A stretch of 36,958 bases of DNA from Limnospira sp050045915 (GCA_050045915.1 JBNGCR010000034.1:1-36958); one strand, 5' to 3'; positions 25,280 through 33,514 are shown, counted from the first letter of the stretch. A program made the numbers and translations. Notes: a model not told the origin generated them from the letters alone.

Positions 25280-25711
25280 ATGGATGGGGACGATCGGGGA
25301 AGAAGAGATCCGCAGACTTATGCCATTATTGGGGCGGCGATGGCGGTTCATGGGGAGTTGGGTTATGGGTTTTTGGAGGGGGTTTATCAGGGAGCTTTGG
25401 AACGGGAGTTTCGGTGCAGAGGTATCCCCTACGAGCGGGAGAAGTCTTTGCAGGTATTTTATCGCGGGGAAGCGATCGCCGAATATCGAGCCGACTTTAT
25501 TTGCTACGAACAAATTATTGTCGAATTGAAAGCAATACAAAAGTTGTCCGGGCGCGAGGAAGCGCAAATCATCAATTACCTGAAAGCCACCAACCTACAT
25601 CGCGGACTCCTGATTAATTTTGGCTCCGCCAGCCTCCAATACAAACGATTCGTCTTTAATCTGCGAAAATCTGCGAAATCTGCGGATGTTAACCCCTATC
25701 CCTCGGATTAA
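25280..25711 (+). CDS. GxxExxY family protein
   Basis: 143 residues. The family signature is visible as GYGFLEGVYQGAL (G-x-x-E-x-x-Y), followed by LEREFRCRGIPYEREKSLQV, ADFICYEQIIVELKAIQ (D...E-x-K, a PD-(D/E)XK-like arrangement), INYLKATNLHRGLLINFG and KRFVFNL. The family is small, widespread and of unproved function. The last 17 residues (RKSAKSADVNPYPSD region) are encoded by the right arm of the 29-bp inverted repeat and beyond, so the natural C-terminus was probably near FVFNL. No clear ribosome site precedes the ATG, though agagagaa is close. Confidence 0.85.
   Translation: MDGDDRGRRDPQTYAIIGAAMAVHGELGYGFLEGVYQGALEREFRCRGIPYEREKSLQVFYRGEAIAEYRADFICYEQIIVELKAIQKLSGREEAQIINYLKATNLHRGLLINFGSASLQYKRFVFNLRKSAKSADVNPYPSD
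25659..25687. repeat. 29-bp inverted repeat, right arm
   Basis: Exact reverse complement of 25189-25217, built of AATCTGCG units. It overlaps the 3' end of the GxxExxY reading frame and shares its core with 19301-19327. Confidence 0.9.
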
Positions 25712-25867
25712 ACGCCATTTGACCCGAATTTTCGGCAACATTAAGGGACATAGACTAGCCATCGCCCCGAAGTGGGAGTAAAATCAAAAAAGGTAATTTC
25801 CGATTCAACCTCCACAAAGGGACAGAAATGACCTGAAAATCTCACTATCGTTTACCAGGTAATCCCG

Positions 25868-26431
25868 ATGAACCGACGAACTGAAGCTGACGGCATTATT
25901 CGCACTCACGTCCTGTGGGCGATGGGGGGCGGTTTGATTCCCATTCCGCTGGTCGATTTTGCCGCCGTCACCGCCATCCAACTGGAGATGATTCAGCAAC
26001 TCGCCCAACTCTACGGCGTCAACTATACTCAAAGCACGGGCAAGGCCTTTGTTTCGGCCTTGACGGGGACGACCCTCGCCCGCCTGGGTGCGAGTTTTAT
26101 CAAGGCGATTCCGGGCATCGGTTCGTTGATTGGCGGGGCTTCGATGGCCCTCACTTCCGGGGCTTCCACCTATGCCGTCGGACAAGTTGCCATCAGCCAT
26201 TTTTCCAGCGGTGGTTCCCTGACCAACTTTGTGGAAGACCAGGTGAAATCGGCCTATGATTCCGCCTTCGAGCGCGGTAAAGGCTACGTTTCTGACTTGG
26301 AAAATGAGAAGGGGGATGAGGCGGCGAATATTTATCAAAACCTGGAGAAATTGGGCCAGTTGCGCGATCAGGGCATCCTCAGCGAAGAGGAATTTCAAAC
26401 GAAGAAGCAGGAATTGCTGTCCCGACTTTAG
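25868..26431 (+). CDS. DUF697 membrane protein with C-terminal SHOCT domain
   Basis: 187 residues. The first 130 follow the DUF697 pattern (YcjF/GTPase-associated): HVLWAMGGGLIPIPLVDFAA, VTAIQLEMIQQLAQLYGV, and a glycine-rich hydrophobic hairpin IPGIGSLIGGASMALTSG. It is probably membrane-associated. The last 30 residues are a SHOCT module (LEKLGQLRDQGILSEEEFQT, ending KKQELLSRL), a short oligomerisation or binding motif. DUF697 proteins often accompany stress-induced GTPases, but no GTPase gene is adjacent here. Cellular role unknown. It is convergent with the Uma2 gene at 26502. Confidence 0.85.
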   Translation: MNRRTEADGIIRTHVLWAMGGGLIPIPLVDFAAVTAIQLEMIQQLAQLYGVNYTQSTGKAFVSALTGTTLARLGASFIKAIPGIGSLIGGASMALTSGASTYAVGQVAISHFSSGGSLTNFVEDQVKSAYDSAFERGKGYVSDLENEKGDEAANIYQNLEKLGQLRDQGILSEEEFQTKKQELLSRL

Positions 26432-26463
26432 GAAGGCTCAGTTAATCACCGTTTGACTTCCTA

Positions 26464-26489
26464 CCCCTCTCTCAAGGTTGGGGGAGGGG
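26464..26489. terminator. Hairpin between convergent genes
   Basis: CCCCTCTC pairs with GGGGAGGGG around a 9-nt loop (8 bp, one G-T pair) between the DUF697 and Uma2 genes, whose 3' ends face each other. No T-tract follows, so termination is only a possibility. Confidence 0.35.
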
Positions 26490-26501
26490 AGGCGATAAAA
26501 C

Positions 26502-27038
26502 CTATTTTCGGCGGGTCAAAGCCATCACGTCATCGACCGTCAACTCCAGTTGAGTCCCGCAGTCGGGCAAGACATCCGCACCGGAATAAATGATGGGGAG
26601 GTCGTCTCCCTGCCAGACCCAAATTTGCTGGCGGTTGATATCAATTAACCAGGCGATTTGCGTCCCGTTGCGGAGACAGTGGAGAATTTTGTTTTGCAAA
26701 TCCAGGGTGCTTTGGTCGGGGGAGCGAATTTCGATGACCCAATCCGGCGAACCGTCGAAGGGTCCGTCTGTTTCGGGAAGGCGATCGCACTCTATAATTG
26801 CAATATCCGGAACGGGCGAATAGGGCGGGACAATGCAGCGTAATTCTTGAATCGCTTCAAATTGTTCGGTCTGACTGTTGATAATATTGACTAAGTTCCG
26901 TTGCCAGCGGGAGTGAAACAGGGTCGGCATCGGTTTTTGAATCGTGTACCCGTCTATCAATTCCCAAGCCGGGGAGAACTCAATGTCGGGTCGAGTCAGA
27001 AATTGTTCCAGAGTTGTTGTGGCGATCGCGTCGGGCAT
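26502..27038 (-). CDS. Uma2-family (DUF820) endonuclease-fold protein
   Basis: 178 residues from ATG 27038 (MPDAIATTTLEQFLTRPDIE); an ATG 22 codons upstream would overlap the MNT gene start. The Uma2 pattern is complete: PAWELIDGYTIQKPMPT, YSPVPDIAII (first acid), DWVIEIRSPDQSTLDLQNKI (the E-I-x-S-P core), then AWLIDINRQQIWVW. It is a more standard, repeat-free member than the one at 16779. The function is unproved. It is divergent from the MNT nucleotidyltransferase gene. Confidence 0.87.
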   Translation of the reverse strand: MPDAIATTTLEQFLTRPDIEFSPAWELIDGYTIQKPMPTLFHSRWQRNLVNIINSQTEQFEAIQELRCIVPPYSPVPDIAIIECDRLPETDGPFDGSPDWVIEIRSPDQSTLDLQNKILHCLRNGTQIAWLIDINRQQIWVWQGDDLPIIYSGADVLPDCGTQLELTVDDVMALTRRK

Positions 27039-27097
27039 ATCTGAAGCTACAACCTTAACTATTATTGATTTTACAAGATATTTTTTGAGAATTCCAT

Positions 27098-27403
27098 ATG
27101 GCACCAGATAAACCGGATCGCAGTCAAATTTTAGTCACCCTCCGCGAACTCAAGCCGATGTTGAGAGAAAAATACGGCGTAACTCGACTGGGGATTTTTG
27201 GTTCGGTTGCCAGAAATCAAGCGACCGAAAGTAGCGATGTGGATATCGTCATAGAAACAGAACGCCCCAATCTTTTTCGGATGGTTCACCTGAAAGAAGA
27301 ACTCGAAACCGCACTGAACAAACCGGTTGATTTGATCCGATATCGAAACAGAATGAATTCCCACTTGAAGCATCGAATCGAAAAGGAAGCTGTTTATGTC
27401 TGA
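27098..27403 (+). CDS. MNT-type minimal nucleotidyltransferase (orphan antitoxin-like)
   Basis: 101 residues. The polymerase-beta-fold signature GIFGSVARN (about 32-40) and SSDVDIVIE (about 46-54) give the GSxAR...SDxD active site, and VDLIRYRN supplies the later strand. MNT proteins usually pair with a HEPN (DUF86) gene, and some AMPylate that RNase toxin to silence it. The stop codon overlaps an ATG (ATGTCTGATATC, from 27396) as in intact pairs. That second frame reads only about six plausible codons before it enters a dispersed repeat and stops, so the partner seems to be lost. Confidence 0.88.
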   Translation: MAPDKPDRSQILVTLRELKPMLREKYGVTRLGIFGSVARNQATESSDVDIVIETERPNLFRMVHLKEELETALNKPVDLIRYRNRMNSHLKHRIEKEAVYV

Positions 27404-27468
27404 TATCAGATCTGGTTTTTTGACCGCAAAACCTTCCCAATCATCTTCAGATGATTTGAGCTGTTAGC
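27396..27468 (+). pseudogene. Remnant of a HEPN (DUF86) partner start
   Basis: ATG at 27396 overlaps the end of the MNT gene, in the position and phase expected for a HEPN partner, and reads MSDIRSGF. From 27421 the sequence is a dispersed repeat also present at 34275. The frame ends after 23 residues at TAG 27465-27467. I infer that a HEPN gene was cut by a deletion or by repeat insertion. The evidence is position and start overlap only. Confidence 0.4.
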
Positions 27469-27541
27469 TTGGGAATTGATTCCCAAGCGGTTTGGATATC
27501 CAACCCGTTTTGTTCCGAGCATTCAACCGGATTTGATATGA
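27421..27541. repeat. Dispersed repeat copy A with two hairpins
   Basis: About 121 bp, closely similar to 34275-34413. It contains ATCATCT-tc-AGATGAT (27440-27455) and a 10-bp stem around GGGAAT-tg-ATTCCC (27468-27489), then a conserved block ending in gagcattcaaccggatttga. Confidence 0.8.
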
Positions 27542-27550
27542 CAGTCAACT

Positions 27551-28858
27551 TCACGATCGCCCGTTCCAGTCCGCCTCCGCATCCGCGATCGCCTGTTCGA
27601 CCGTCTTTTGATTCAGCATCGCCGCCTGCAAGTTGTTGTAAATCATCTTCTGCAATTCCTTGATATCTTCCAAAGGCGGAATCAAAACATCGGCATTTTC
27701 CATCTGTTCGGCGCTAATCATCCTGGCTTTATCCTGCGGCGGTGCGTCTTCTCCGACAGTTTGGAAAAACGGATTTTCTAAAGCCTCAGTCGTCGAAGGA
27801 ATCACGTTCGCCTCTTTTGCGAACTGCAATTGGTTGTCAGAATTGGTGACAAATAAGGCGAAATTGAGGGCATCTTCCGGCTGGGAAGTCTGCTGGGGAA
27901 TCACCAAATTCATCACCGCCACGGAGGTTTTACCCGTGTCGCCGTTAATGGCGGGTGCGGGGGCGGAAACCTTGGCGATATCGGGGGCATTTTCCGCGAT
28001 CGCACGAAAGAATTGCGGCCCGGTTGTCAACAGGGCAATTTCCCCCGCCTGGTACAATTCGATCGCCCGCCGATGTCCCTGCGTCAACACTTCCCGGGGC
28101 AACAAATCCCGCTGATATAAATCCACCCAATATTCAAACGCCGCCAACCCTTCGGGAGTATTGAACGCCGCCTTTCCATTTTCATCGATCAACGTCACAC
28201 CCATCTGAACCAAAGACTGCAAAACCTGGGAAGAATCTTCCGGCACGAAGGACACGAACAGGGCATATTTTCCGGTTTCGTCTTTGATGGTTTGGGCGAC
28301 TTCGGCGAGTTCCGAATAGGTTTTCGGGGGTGCGGCGACTCCCGCCTGTTTCAACAAATCCTGATTGTAAATCGTGATTTGAGTCGTCAGATACCAAGGG
28401 ATTCCGAAGGTCGTCTCTTCGCAGGTGTCCCCCTCGCAAGTTTTCAAAACGTTGGCTTTCCAAATATTCGGTAAATAGCGCGATCGCACCTCCTCCGACA
28501 CGCGATCGCCCAAATTCAACCAGGCATCCCGCCCCGCCAGCAGCGCCGCGAAATCCGGGTTCAAATTCACCACGTCGGGGGCCGTATTCGCCGACACCGA
28601 CGCCAAAATCTTGCTCTCCATCGCCGACCAGGGCACGTCCACCCAGCGAATTTTGACCTCCGGATTTTCCGCCTCAAAATCGGCGATCAACCCGTTAAAA
28701 TAATCGTTAAATTGCGGCTGAAGCTGCATCGTCCAAAACTCCACCTCCCGGCGATCGCCCAATTCGGCATCCGGGGCGGCACAGCTAACCGCCCAACTCA
28801 ACAGCAGCCCGAACAGGGCAAAACAGACAAACTGCTTCCAGGTTTTCGATCGCTTCAT
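27551..28858 (-). CDS. Sugar ABC transporter substrate-binding lipoprotein
   Basis: 435 residues from ATG 28858 (MKRSKTWKQFVCFALFGLLL). The signal peptide ends in a lipobox-like SWAVSC, so the mature protein should be lipid-anchored at Cys27 or so. The solute-binding protein family 1 fold is clear: NGLIADFEAENPEVKIRWVD, TAPDVVNLNPDFAAL, GIPWYLTTQITIYNQDLLKQ, the LLTTGPQFFRAI segment, and a C-terminal LQAAMLNQKTVEQAIADAEA. These proteins capture sugars or sugar alcohols for MalFGK-type importers. The permease and ATPase genes are not adjacent, so the substrate is unknown. No good ribosome site is seen. The frame continues far upstream without coding character. Confidence 0.9.
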   Translation of the reverse strand: MKRSKTWKQFVCFALFGLLLSWAVSCAAPDAELGDRREVEFWTMQLQPQFNDYFNGLIADFEAENPEVKIRWVDVPWSAMESKILASVSANTAPDVVNLNPDFAALLAGRDAWLNLGDRVSEEVRSRYLPNIWKANVLKTCEGDTCEETTFGIPWYLTTQITIYNQDLLKQAGVAAPPKTYSELAEVAQTIKDETGKYALFVSFVPEDSSQVLQSLVQMGVTLIDENGKAAFNTPEGLAAFEYWVDLYQRDLLPREVLTQGHRRAIELYQAGEIALLTTGPQFFRAIAENAPDIAKVSAPAPAINGDTGKTSVAVMNLVIPQQTSQPEDALNFALFVTNSDNQLQFAKEANVIPSTTEALENPFFQTVGEDAPPQDKARMISAEQMENADVLIPPLEDIKELQKMIYNNLQAAMLNQKTVEQAIADAEADWNGRS

Positions 28859-28962
28859 GGAGGTTTCGGAAAAATGATGGGCGGACGTAACCAGCGAGAC
28901 GCTGATGCGATTCAATCCGTTCCAGGTTATATCATTTTTGTGGGGATGGGTGAAGCACCGGA

Positions 28963-28987
28963 GAGGGCGCAACCATTCGCCCCTACA
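28963..28987. repeat. Short dispersed repeat before the glycosyltransferase gene
   Basis: gagggcgcaaccattcgccc followed by ctaca is an opposite-orientation relative of 21200-21225. It lies about 35 bp before the glycosyltransferase start. Confidence 0.45.
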
Positions 28988-29021
28988 ATTTAATAACCCC
29001 ACACCTATCGGAGATTTTCCC

Positions 29022-29753
29022 ATGCTGCGCGTCTCTATCATCATCCCCACACTGAATGAGGCGGGGTGCCTGCGTCGGACGCTGCGACACCTGCAACTGT
29101 TGCACCCCCAACCCTGGGAGGTGATCGTGGCGGACGGCAAAAGCGAAGATGAGACGGCGGCGATCGCGATCTCGATGGGGACGCGGGTGGTGGGGTGCGA
29201 CAGCCCCGGACGTTCGCGGCAGATGAACCGGGGGGCGGAAGCGGCGACGGGGGACGTGCTGTGTTTCCTCCACGCCGACACCCTCATCCCCGACGATGCG
29301 ATCGCCGTCATGTCCCACACCCTCGCGGATACCGAAATTGTCGGCGGCGGCTTCATCTCCCTGATGGCCGGCCCCCACGTCACCCGCTGGGGCATCTCCC
29401 TGCACAACTATCTCAAAACCTACTACGCCCCCCTACTGTTCCGCCCCCACCTATTTTTTCGGGGGTTGCGGGTATTGTTCGGCGATCAGGCGATCTTCTG
29501 TCGCCGCGACGCCTTCCAAGCCTGCGGCGGTTTCGACGACGCCCTCCCGATTATGGAAGATGCCGATCTGTGCCGTCGGTTGGTGCGTCGGGGCCGAATC
29601 CGCCAGGTGAACCGCACCGTCCAAACCAGCGATCGCCGCGTGGCCCGCTGGGGTTCCGTGAAGGCGACGGCCATCTATCTCTACATCGGTTTGCTGTGGG
29701 GGTTGGGGGTTTCGGCGGACGATTTGAAACGATTTTATCGAGATATCCGATAG
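29022..29753 (+). CDS. Family 2 glycosyltransferase (TIGR04283-like)
   Basis: 243 residues from ATG 29022 (GGAG 9 nt upstream). The GT-A fold shows VSIIIPTLNEAGCLRRTLRH, VIVADGKSEDETAAIA, PGRSRQMNRGAEAATGDVLC and the metal-binding FLHADT. FGDQAIFCRRDAFQACGGFD and an IMEDADLCRRL stretch provide the acceptor-side ED motif. The short length and RSRQMN motif fit the small TIGR04283 group, often linked in cyanobacteria to carotenoid or glycolipid modification, though the sugar and acceptor are unknown. A hydrophobic segment (ATAIYLYIGLLWGLGV) near the C-terminus suggests membrane association. Confidence 0.88.
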   Translation: MLRVSIIIPTLNEAGCLRRTLRHLQLLHPQPWEVIVADGKSEDETAAIAISMGTRVVGCDSPGRSRQMNRGAEAATGDVLCFLHADTLIPDDAIAVMSHTLADTEIVGGGFISLMAGPHVTRWGISLHNYLKTYYAPLLFRPHLFFRGLRVLFGDQAIFCRRDAFQACGGFDDALPIMEDADLCRRLVRRGRIRQVNRTVQTSDRRVARWGSVKATAIYLYIGLLWGLGVSADDLKRFYRDIR

Positions 29754-30099
29754 TGTAGCGCTGCGCGCGGGTGTAGGGTGTAGGGTGTAGGGTGTAGGGA
29801 ATAGAAACCGCATCCCCCCCAGCCCCCCTTTGTAAGGGGGGAGAATTGGGGGTTTCGGGTTCTGTCCCCGAACTGAATTGTCAACACTTGCCTCGCTCAT
29901 TGCCATATCAAATCTGGTGGTTGAACCGGCTTCGCAATGGAATCGAAAATCGGCGATAACTCGAATCCTCGAACCCCCATCAAATCGGCTTTTTCTACTT
30001 CCCCACACCCCACACCCCACACCCTACACCCTACATCGCTATACAATGCTTAAGGAGAAATTGACGATTGAACCGGGTGAGGTGTGAAACTCTAACGTT
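29754..30099. repeat. Repeat-rich spacer with GTGTAGG arrays in opposite orientations
   Basis: No gene is seen in this 346-bp stretch. A GTGTAGG-type heptamer array occupies 29771-29799, and its reverse-complement counterpart (CCCACAC/CCCTACAC units) occupies 30001-30036. Between them lies a hairpin CCCCCCTT-tgt-AAGGGGGG (29823-29841), without a T-tract. A frame of 13 codons at 30046 with aaggag nearby is too short to support. Confidence 0.7.
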
Positions 30100-31365
30100 A
30101 TGCTGACTGATGCGATCGCGAATTTAACATGGGGAGTCGCTTCCGTGGTGTGGGTGGAACTGGTGCGGGACAGCTATCACGTCCTAGCCCACCTCTGGCA
30201 ACCCCTCTACCGCCTCCACGCTTGGCACCATCGGGTTTTCAAGCCGGACTACACCCCCGCCAACGAGACGATTTATCGAAAAGCCCACTGGTACAACGAC
30301 GTCCCGGAGGCGATCGTCATGTTAACCTTCAGCCTGGGATTGTGGCTGGGAATCTGGGTTCTCACCGGCGAGCCCCACTGGTTTGCCCTGACGGGTGCGA
30401 TCTATACGTTGGGTTTCCTCTTTCCCGCGATCGCCCGGGGGTTGGGCGTTCCCCGCGCCGACGAATTGACGGATTTAACCCACCTCCCCGGCCCCTTTTC
30501 CGAACCGCCCTCCCGGTGGTTCGTGAACCGAACCTACCACTGGCGGCACCATTTCGACAACCAAAACGCCTACTTTTGCGGCACCCTCACAATTATCGAT
30601 AAAATCATGGGAACGGCACTTTCTCTCAAAGGCAAAACCGTCGCCGTCACCGGGGCTTCCGGCAGTTTGGGGCGATCGCTGCTGCTGCACCTCCACAACG
30701 CCGGCGCCAAACCCATCGCCCTCTCGTCTCGCCCCCAACCCGTCACCCTGACGGCGGACGGGAAAGAATTATCCGTCAAAACGATAACTTGGCAAGTCGG
30801 GGAAGAAGACCAATTGGCGGACTTATTAGAAACCGTCGATATTCTGATTCTCAACCACGGCATCAACGTCCACGGAGAACGCACCCCGGAAGCGATCGCG
30901 CTGTCCTACGAAGTGAACGCCTTCTCCAGTTGGCGGCTGTTGGAATTATTCCTAAAAACCGTCCGCACCAACACCAATATCGCCCGAAAAGAAGTTTGGG
31001 TCAACACCTCGGAAGCCGAAGCAAACCCCGCCTTCAGCCCCCTCTACGAACTCAGCAAACGCACCTTGGGGGATTTGGTAACACTGCGCCGCCTGGACTC
31101 CCCCTGCACCATCCGCAAACTGATTCTCGGGCCGTTCAAAAGCAACCTCAACCCCATCGGCGTCATGTCGGCAAACTGGGTGGCAAAACAAATCATCAAC
31201 CAGGCAAAAGGAGGCGCACAAACGATCATCGTCACCATCAATCCCCTGACATTTATCGCCCTTCCCATCAAGGAATTTTTCGTTTCCACCTATTTCAAAT
31301 TATTCACAAAATCCAAAACTGCTGAGACGCTGACGGATTCTGTGCTGAAAAATGGATCAGGTTGA
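30100..31365 (+). CDS. Fatty-acid hydroxylase-like / short-chain dehydrogenase fusion
   Basis: 421 residues in two modules. Residues about 1-172 are a membrane di-iron hydroxylase of the sterol-desaturase superfamily, with histidine boxes HVLAH, HAWHH, HWYND and HWRHH and two hydrophobic spans (about 70-92, 95-112). Residues about 178-400 are a short-chain dehydrogenase/reductase, with the Rossmann motif TGASGSLG (about 184-191), LILNHG (the NNAG-like strand) and YELSK (the YxxxK-type catalytic pair, about 315-319). The fusion occurs in cyanobacteria; the substrate may be a lipid or carotenoid, oxidised in two steps, but this is inference. No strong ribosome site directly precedes ATG 30100. 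Confidence 0.85.
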   Translation: MLTDAIANLTWGVASVVWVELVRDSYHVLAHLWQPLYRLHAWHHRVFKPDYTPANETIYRKAHWYNDVPEAIVMLTFSLGLWLGIWVLTGEPHWFALTGAIYTLGFLFPAIARGLGVPRADELTDLTHLPGPFSEPPSRWFVNRTYHWRHHFDNQNAYFCGTLTIIDKIMGTALSLKGKTVAVTGASGSLGRSLLLHLHNAGAKPIALSSRPQPVTLTADGKELSVKTITWQVGEEDQLADLLETVDILILNHGINVHGERTPEAIALSYEVNAFSSWRLLELFLKTVRTNTNIARKEVWVNTSEAEANPAFSPLYELSKRTLGDLVTLRRLDSPCTIRKLILGPFKSNLNPIGVMSANWVAKQIINQAKGGAQTIIVTINPLTFIALPIKEFFVSTYFKLFTKSKTAETLTDSVLKNGSG

Positions 31366-31598
31366 GCAAAAAGTCGGGAACATGGAGAATATCAAATTGG
31401 CGTCAATGCCGGTGACGGACAACATTAGGAGGGTGCCAGACGCAGCGCCCCGACAATTTCCGTACCTGATATCAATTCGCAATCCACTTGATATAGGCGT
31501 GTGAAATGATTCGTGAAAAATCTCTAGGATCAAAGCCCCCAGGATTGGGGGTTTGGGGGCTAGATCGCCCCGCTCTCCGCCACCAGGGACCGCAAACA
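31366..31598. other. Intergenic spacer with G/C-rich hairpin
   Basis: No supported gene. AGCCCCC near 31535 pairs with GGGGGCT near 31556, forming a hairpin between the convergent hydroxylase-SDR and L,D-transpeptidase genes. It lacks a clear T-tract. The reading frame across this region on the minus strand has no recognisable features. Confidence 0.4.
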
Positions 31599-32186
31599 TT
31601 AAGGCATCACCGTGACCGGGGTTCCCACTTCCACCTGTTCAAACAGCGCCACCACGTCCTCGTTGTACATCCGGACGCAGCCGTGGGAAGCCGCCTGTCC
31701 GATGGAGTTCACCGTCGGCGTCCCGTGAAACCCAATGGTATCCTTCCCGTCGCTCCAAAAACCGATCCACCGCAACCCGAGGGCGCTATCTTCCCCCGGC
31801 GGACGCACTTCCCCGGTCCAGGGATTTTGCCACATCGGATTTTCGACCTTCTGGATCACCTTGAACGTCCCCGTTGGCGTCTCCCAACCCGGTTTTCCCA
31901 CCGCCACTGGATAGCTGGCGACCTCCGTATCGCCCCGTAACACATAAACCCGGCGTTCGCCCAGGCGCAGTTCCAACCGCACCGGCAACTCGCCCCGGGG
32001 CAGATAGATGGAGGGGTCGTCCAGGGGGGGGATGCTCGGATTTAAGAGAGCCTGGGGCGGATGGACGCGAATCACCGCCGGAGTCGATGCCGTCGCGGGT
32101 TTGGGTGTCCCCGCCAACAGCATTCCAATTCCCAGCGTCGCCGCGACAATGCTTTGAAACCGATCTTGAAAAATAGATTCGGGCAT
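31599..32186 (-). CDS. L,D-transpeptidase (YkuD domain)
   Basis: 195 residues from ATG 32186 (MPESIFQDRFQS); a GAGGAG lies about 10 nt upstream, and an ATG 9 codons upstream is less likely. A weak signal or anchor segment (about 12-28, IVAATLGIGMLLAGTP) is followed by a short linker and the YkuD domain. The catalytic signature is IGFHGTPTVNSIGQAASHGC followed by VRM, with the nucleophile cysteine in SHGCVRM. It should form 3-3 crosslinks in peptidoglycan or attach proteins to it in the periplasm. WETPTGTFKVIQK is the usual entry motif. Together with the VanY-type gene it is one of two wall enzymes in the window. Confidence 0.9.
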   Translation of the reverse strand: MPESIFQDRFQSIVAATLGIGMLLAGTPKPATASTPAVIRVHPPQALLNPSIPPLDDPSIYLPRGELPVRLELRLGERRVYVLRGDTEVASYPVAVGKPGWETPTGTFKVIQKVENPMWQNPWTGEVRPPGEDSALGLRWIGFWSDGKDTIGFHGTPTVNSIGQAASHGCVRMYNEDVVALFEQVEVGTPVTVMP

Positions 32187-32345
32187 TATACCAGACTCCT
32201 CACCAAAAAACAAGACATTACTTTTAACAATGACTGCCTGGAGCTTTCTTCAGTTCCGTTAAAATGCTATCAGGATAGCAGATTTCTGGCAGATTGGGGA
32301 GTATTTCAAGAAACGGAAGCCCGGAGTCGGAGGGGGGAAATAAAT

Positions 32346-32385
32346 CAATAATTATCAATTATCAATTCTCAATTCTCAATTTTTC
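32346..32385. repeat. TTATCAA-type heptamer tract
   Basis: An AT-rich array of TTATCAA and TTCTCAA units, the reverse complement of the TTGATAA heptamer near gvpJ, next to the 3' end of the TPR gene. Confidence 0.65.
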
Positions 32386-32398
32386 CCCACACCGCAAT

Positions 32399-33514
32399 TT
32401 AATCATCCGCTTCCAATTGCTCGATCGCCGCTTCTGCCCTTTCCACCCCTTCCCGATCGCCCCGTTGTTCGTAAAGATCCCGGGCTTTTTTAAAGGATGC
32501 GATCGCCTGGGGTTGCCGACCGCCCCTCGCTTTCAGGGCTAGACCCAAATTGTAGTGAACCGACGGCTCGTCGGGGAAGCGATCGACCGCCCGTCGAAAA
32601 CTGACGATCGCGCCGATATAATCTTCTTGTTGGAGTTGAATTTCACCCATCGCCATACTGGCATCCACTAGATCCGGCTTCATCGCCAAGGCTTGCTGAT
32701 AGGCCCCTATCGCCCGTTCAAAATCTTCTTGGGCACGGAAAATTTCTCCAATTTGGTACTGAATGTCCCCGTTGTAAGGAGACAACTGCGCCGCCTGTTG
32801 AAACGCCTGCAGCCCCCCGTCGCGATCGCCCTGTTGCAGGCGGGCTGCCCCCAGTTTGATATAAATATTCGCTTCGTTGGGAGCCAACGCGATCGCCTTT
32901 TCGAGCATTTCTTCCGCTCTCGCCACGTTCCCCTGTTTCAACCAAGCCATCCCCAACGATGCATGGGCTTCCCAATTCTCCGGCTCCAGAGCCAGGGCGA
33001 CTTGATAGGCTTGAATGGCGCCGTTGTAGTCCTGCTGTCGGAACAGACTCGCCGCCAACCCCAGATGGGCGTTGATGTTATCCCGCTGCAAATCGGTAGC
33101 CCGCCGATAGGCTTGCGCCGCCGATGCGTAATCTTCCATCTTCGCGAAACTATAGCCCAAACCGTACTGAAAATCGGCATTGTTCGGGTCGAGGGTGATG
33201 GCGTCCTGATAAAATTTCACCGCCTCCTGAAAGTTGCCCCGCAGGGCTTGCAAATAGGCGATCCCCGAATAAATTTTGGGGTCGCTCGGGTCCAGCCCCG
33301 CCGCCTGGACGTAGAGGGTGAGGGCCCGGTCGATATCCCCGCGATCGACGAGATCCCGCCCCTGTTGTAGCAATTCGTCGAGTTGGGCGGTATTGGCCGA
33401 GGAATTAGCCTGAGCCAACGTTTCCGGCAGTCTGGCTGCGGCCGGAACGACGGCGGTCGTGGCGACGAGAGCCACCAAAATGTTACCGAGGAGCAGTTGA
33501 GTTGTCTTGAACAC
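32399..33514 (-). CDS. Exported TPR-repeat protein
   Basis: 371 residues. A signal peptide (hydrophobic at about 8-24, ending in AAARLPETLAQA) precedes about eight to nine tetratricopeptide repeats running from about residue 45 to 345. Clear units include AIAYLQALRGNFQEAVKFYQ, GYSFAKMEDYASAAQAYRRA and LGLAASLFRQQDYNGAIQAY. TPR solenoids are protein-binding scaffolds; nothing identifies the partner. The protein is likely periplasmic or lumenal. The repeats are regular and intact. It is divergent from the NTF2-like gene at 33718. Confidence 0.88.
   Translation of the reverse strand: MFKTTQLLLGNILVALVATTAVVPAAARLPETLAQANSSANTAQLDELLQQGRDLVDRGDIDRALTLYVQAAGLDPSDPKIYSGIAYLQALRGNFQEAVKFYQDAITLDPNNADFQYGLGYSFAKMEDYASAAQAYRRATDLQRDNINAHLGLAASLFRQQDYNGAIQAYQVALALEPENWEAHASLGMAWLKQGNVARAEEMLEKAIALAPNEANIYIKLGAARLQQGDRDGGLQAFQQAAQLSPYNGDIQYQIGEIFRAQEDFERAIGAYQQALAMKPDLVDASMAMGEIQLQQEDYIGAIVSFRRAVDRFPDEPSVHYNLGLALKARGGRQPQAIASFKKARDLYEQRGDREGVERAEAAIEQLEADD

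Noticed and set aside
27098..27468. Active MNT-HEPN toxin-antitoxin pair
   Set aside because: Only the MNT gene is intact; the second frame ends after 23 codons inside a dispersed repeat.
31357..31599. 80-codon minus-strand frame after the hydroxylase-SDR gene
   Set aside because: No conserved pattern or start signal, and it runs across the hairpin-rich spacer.
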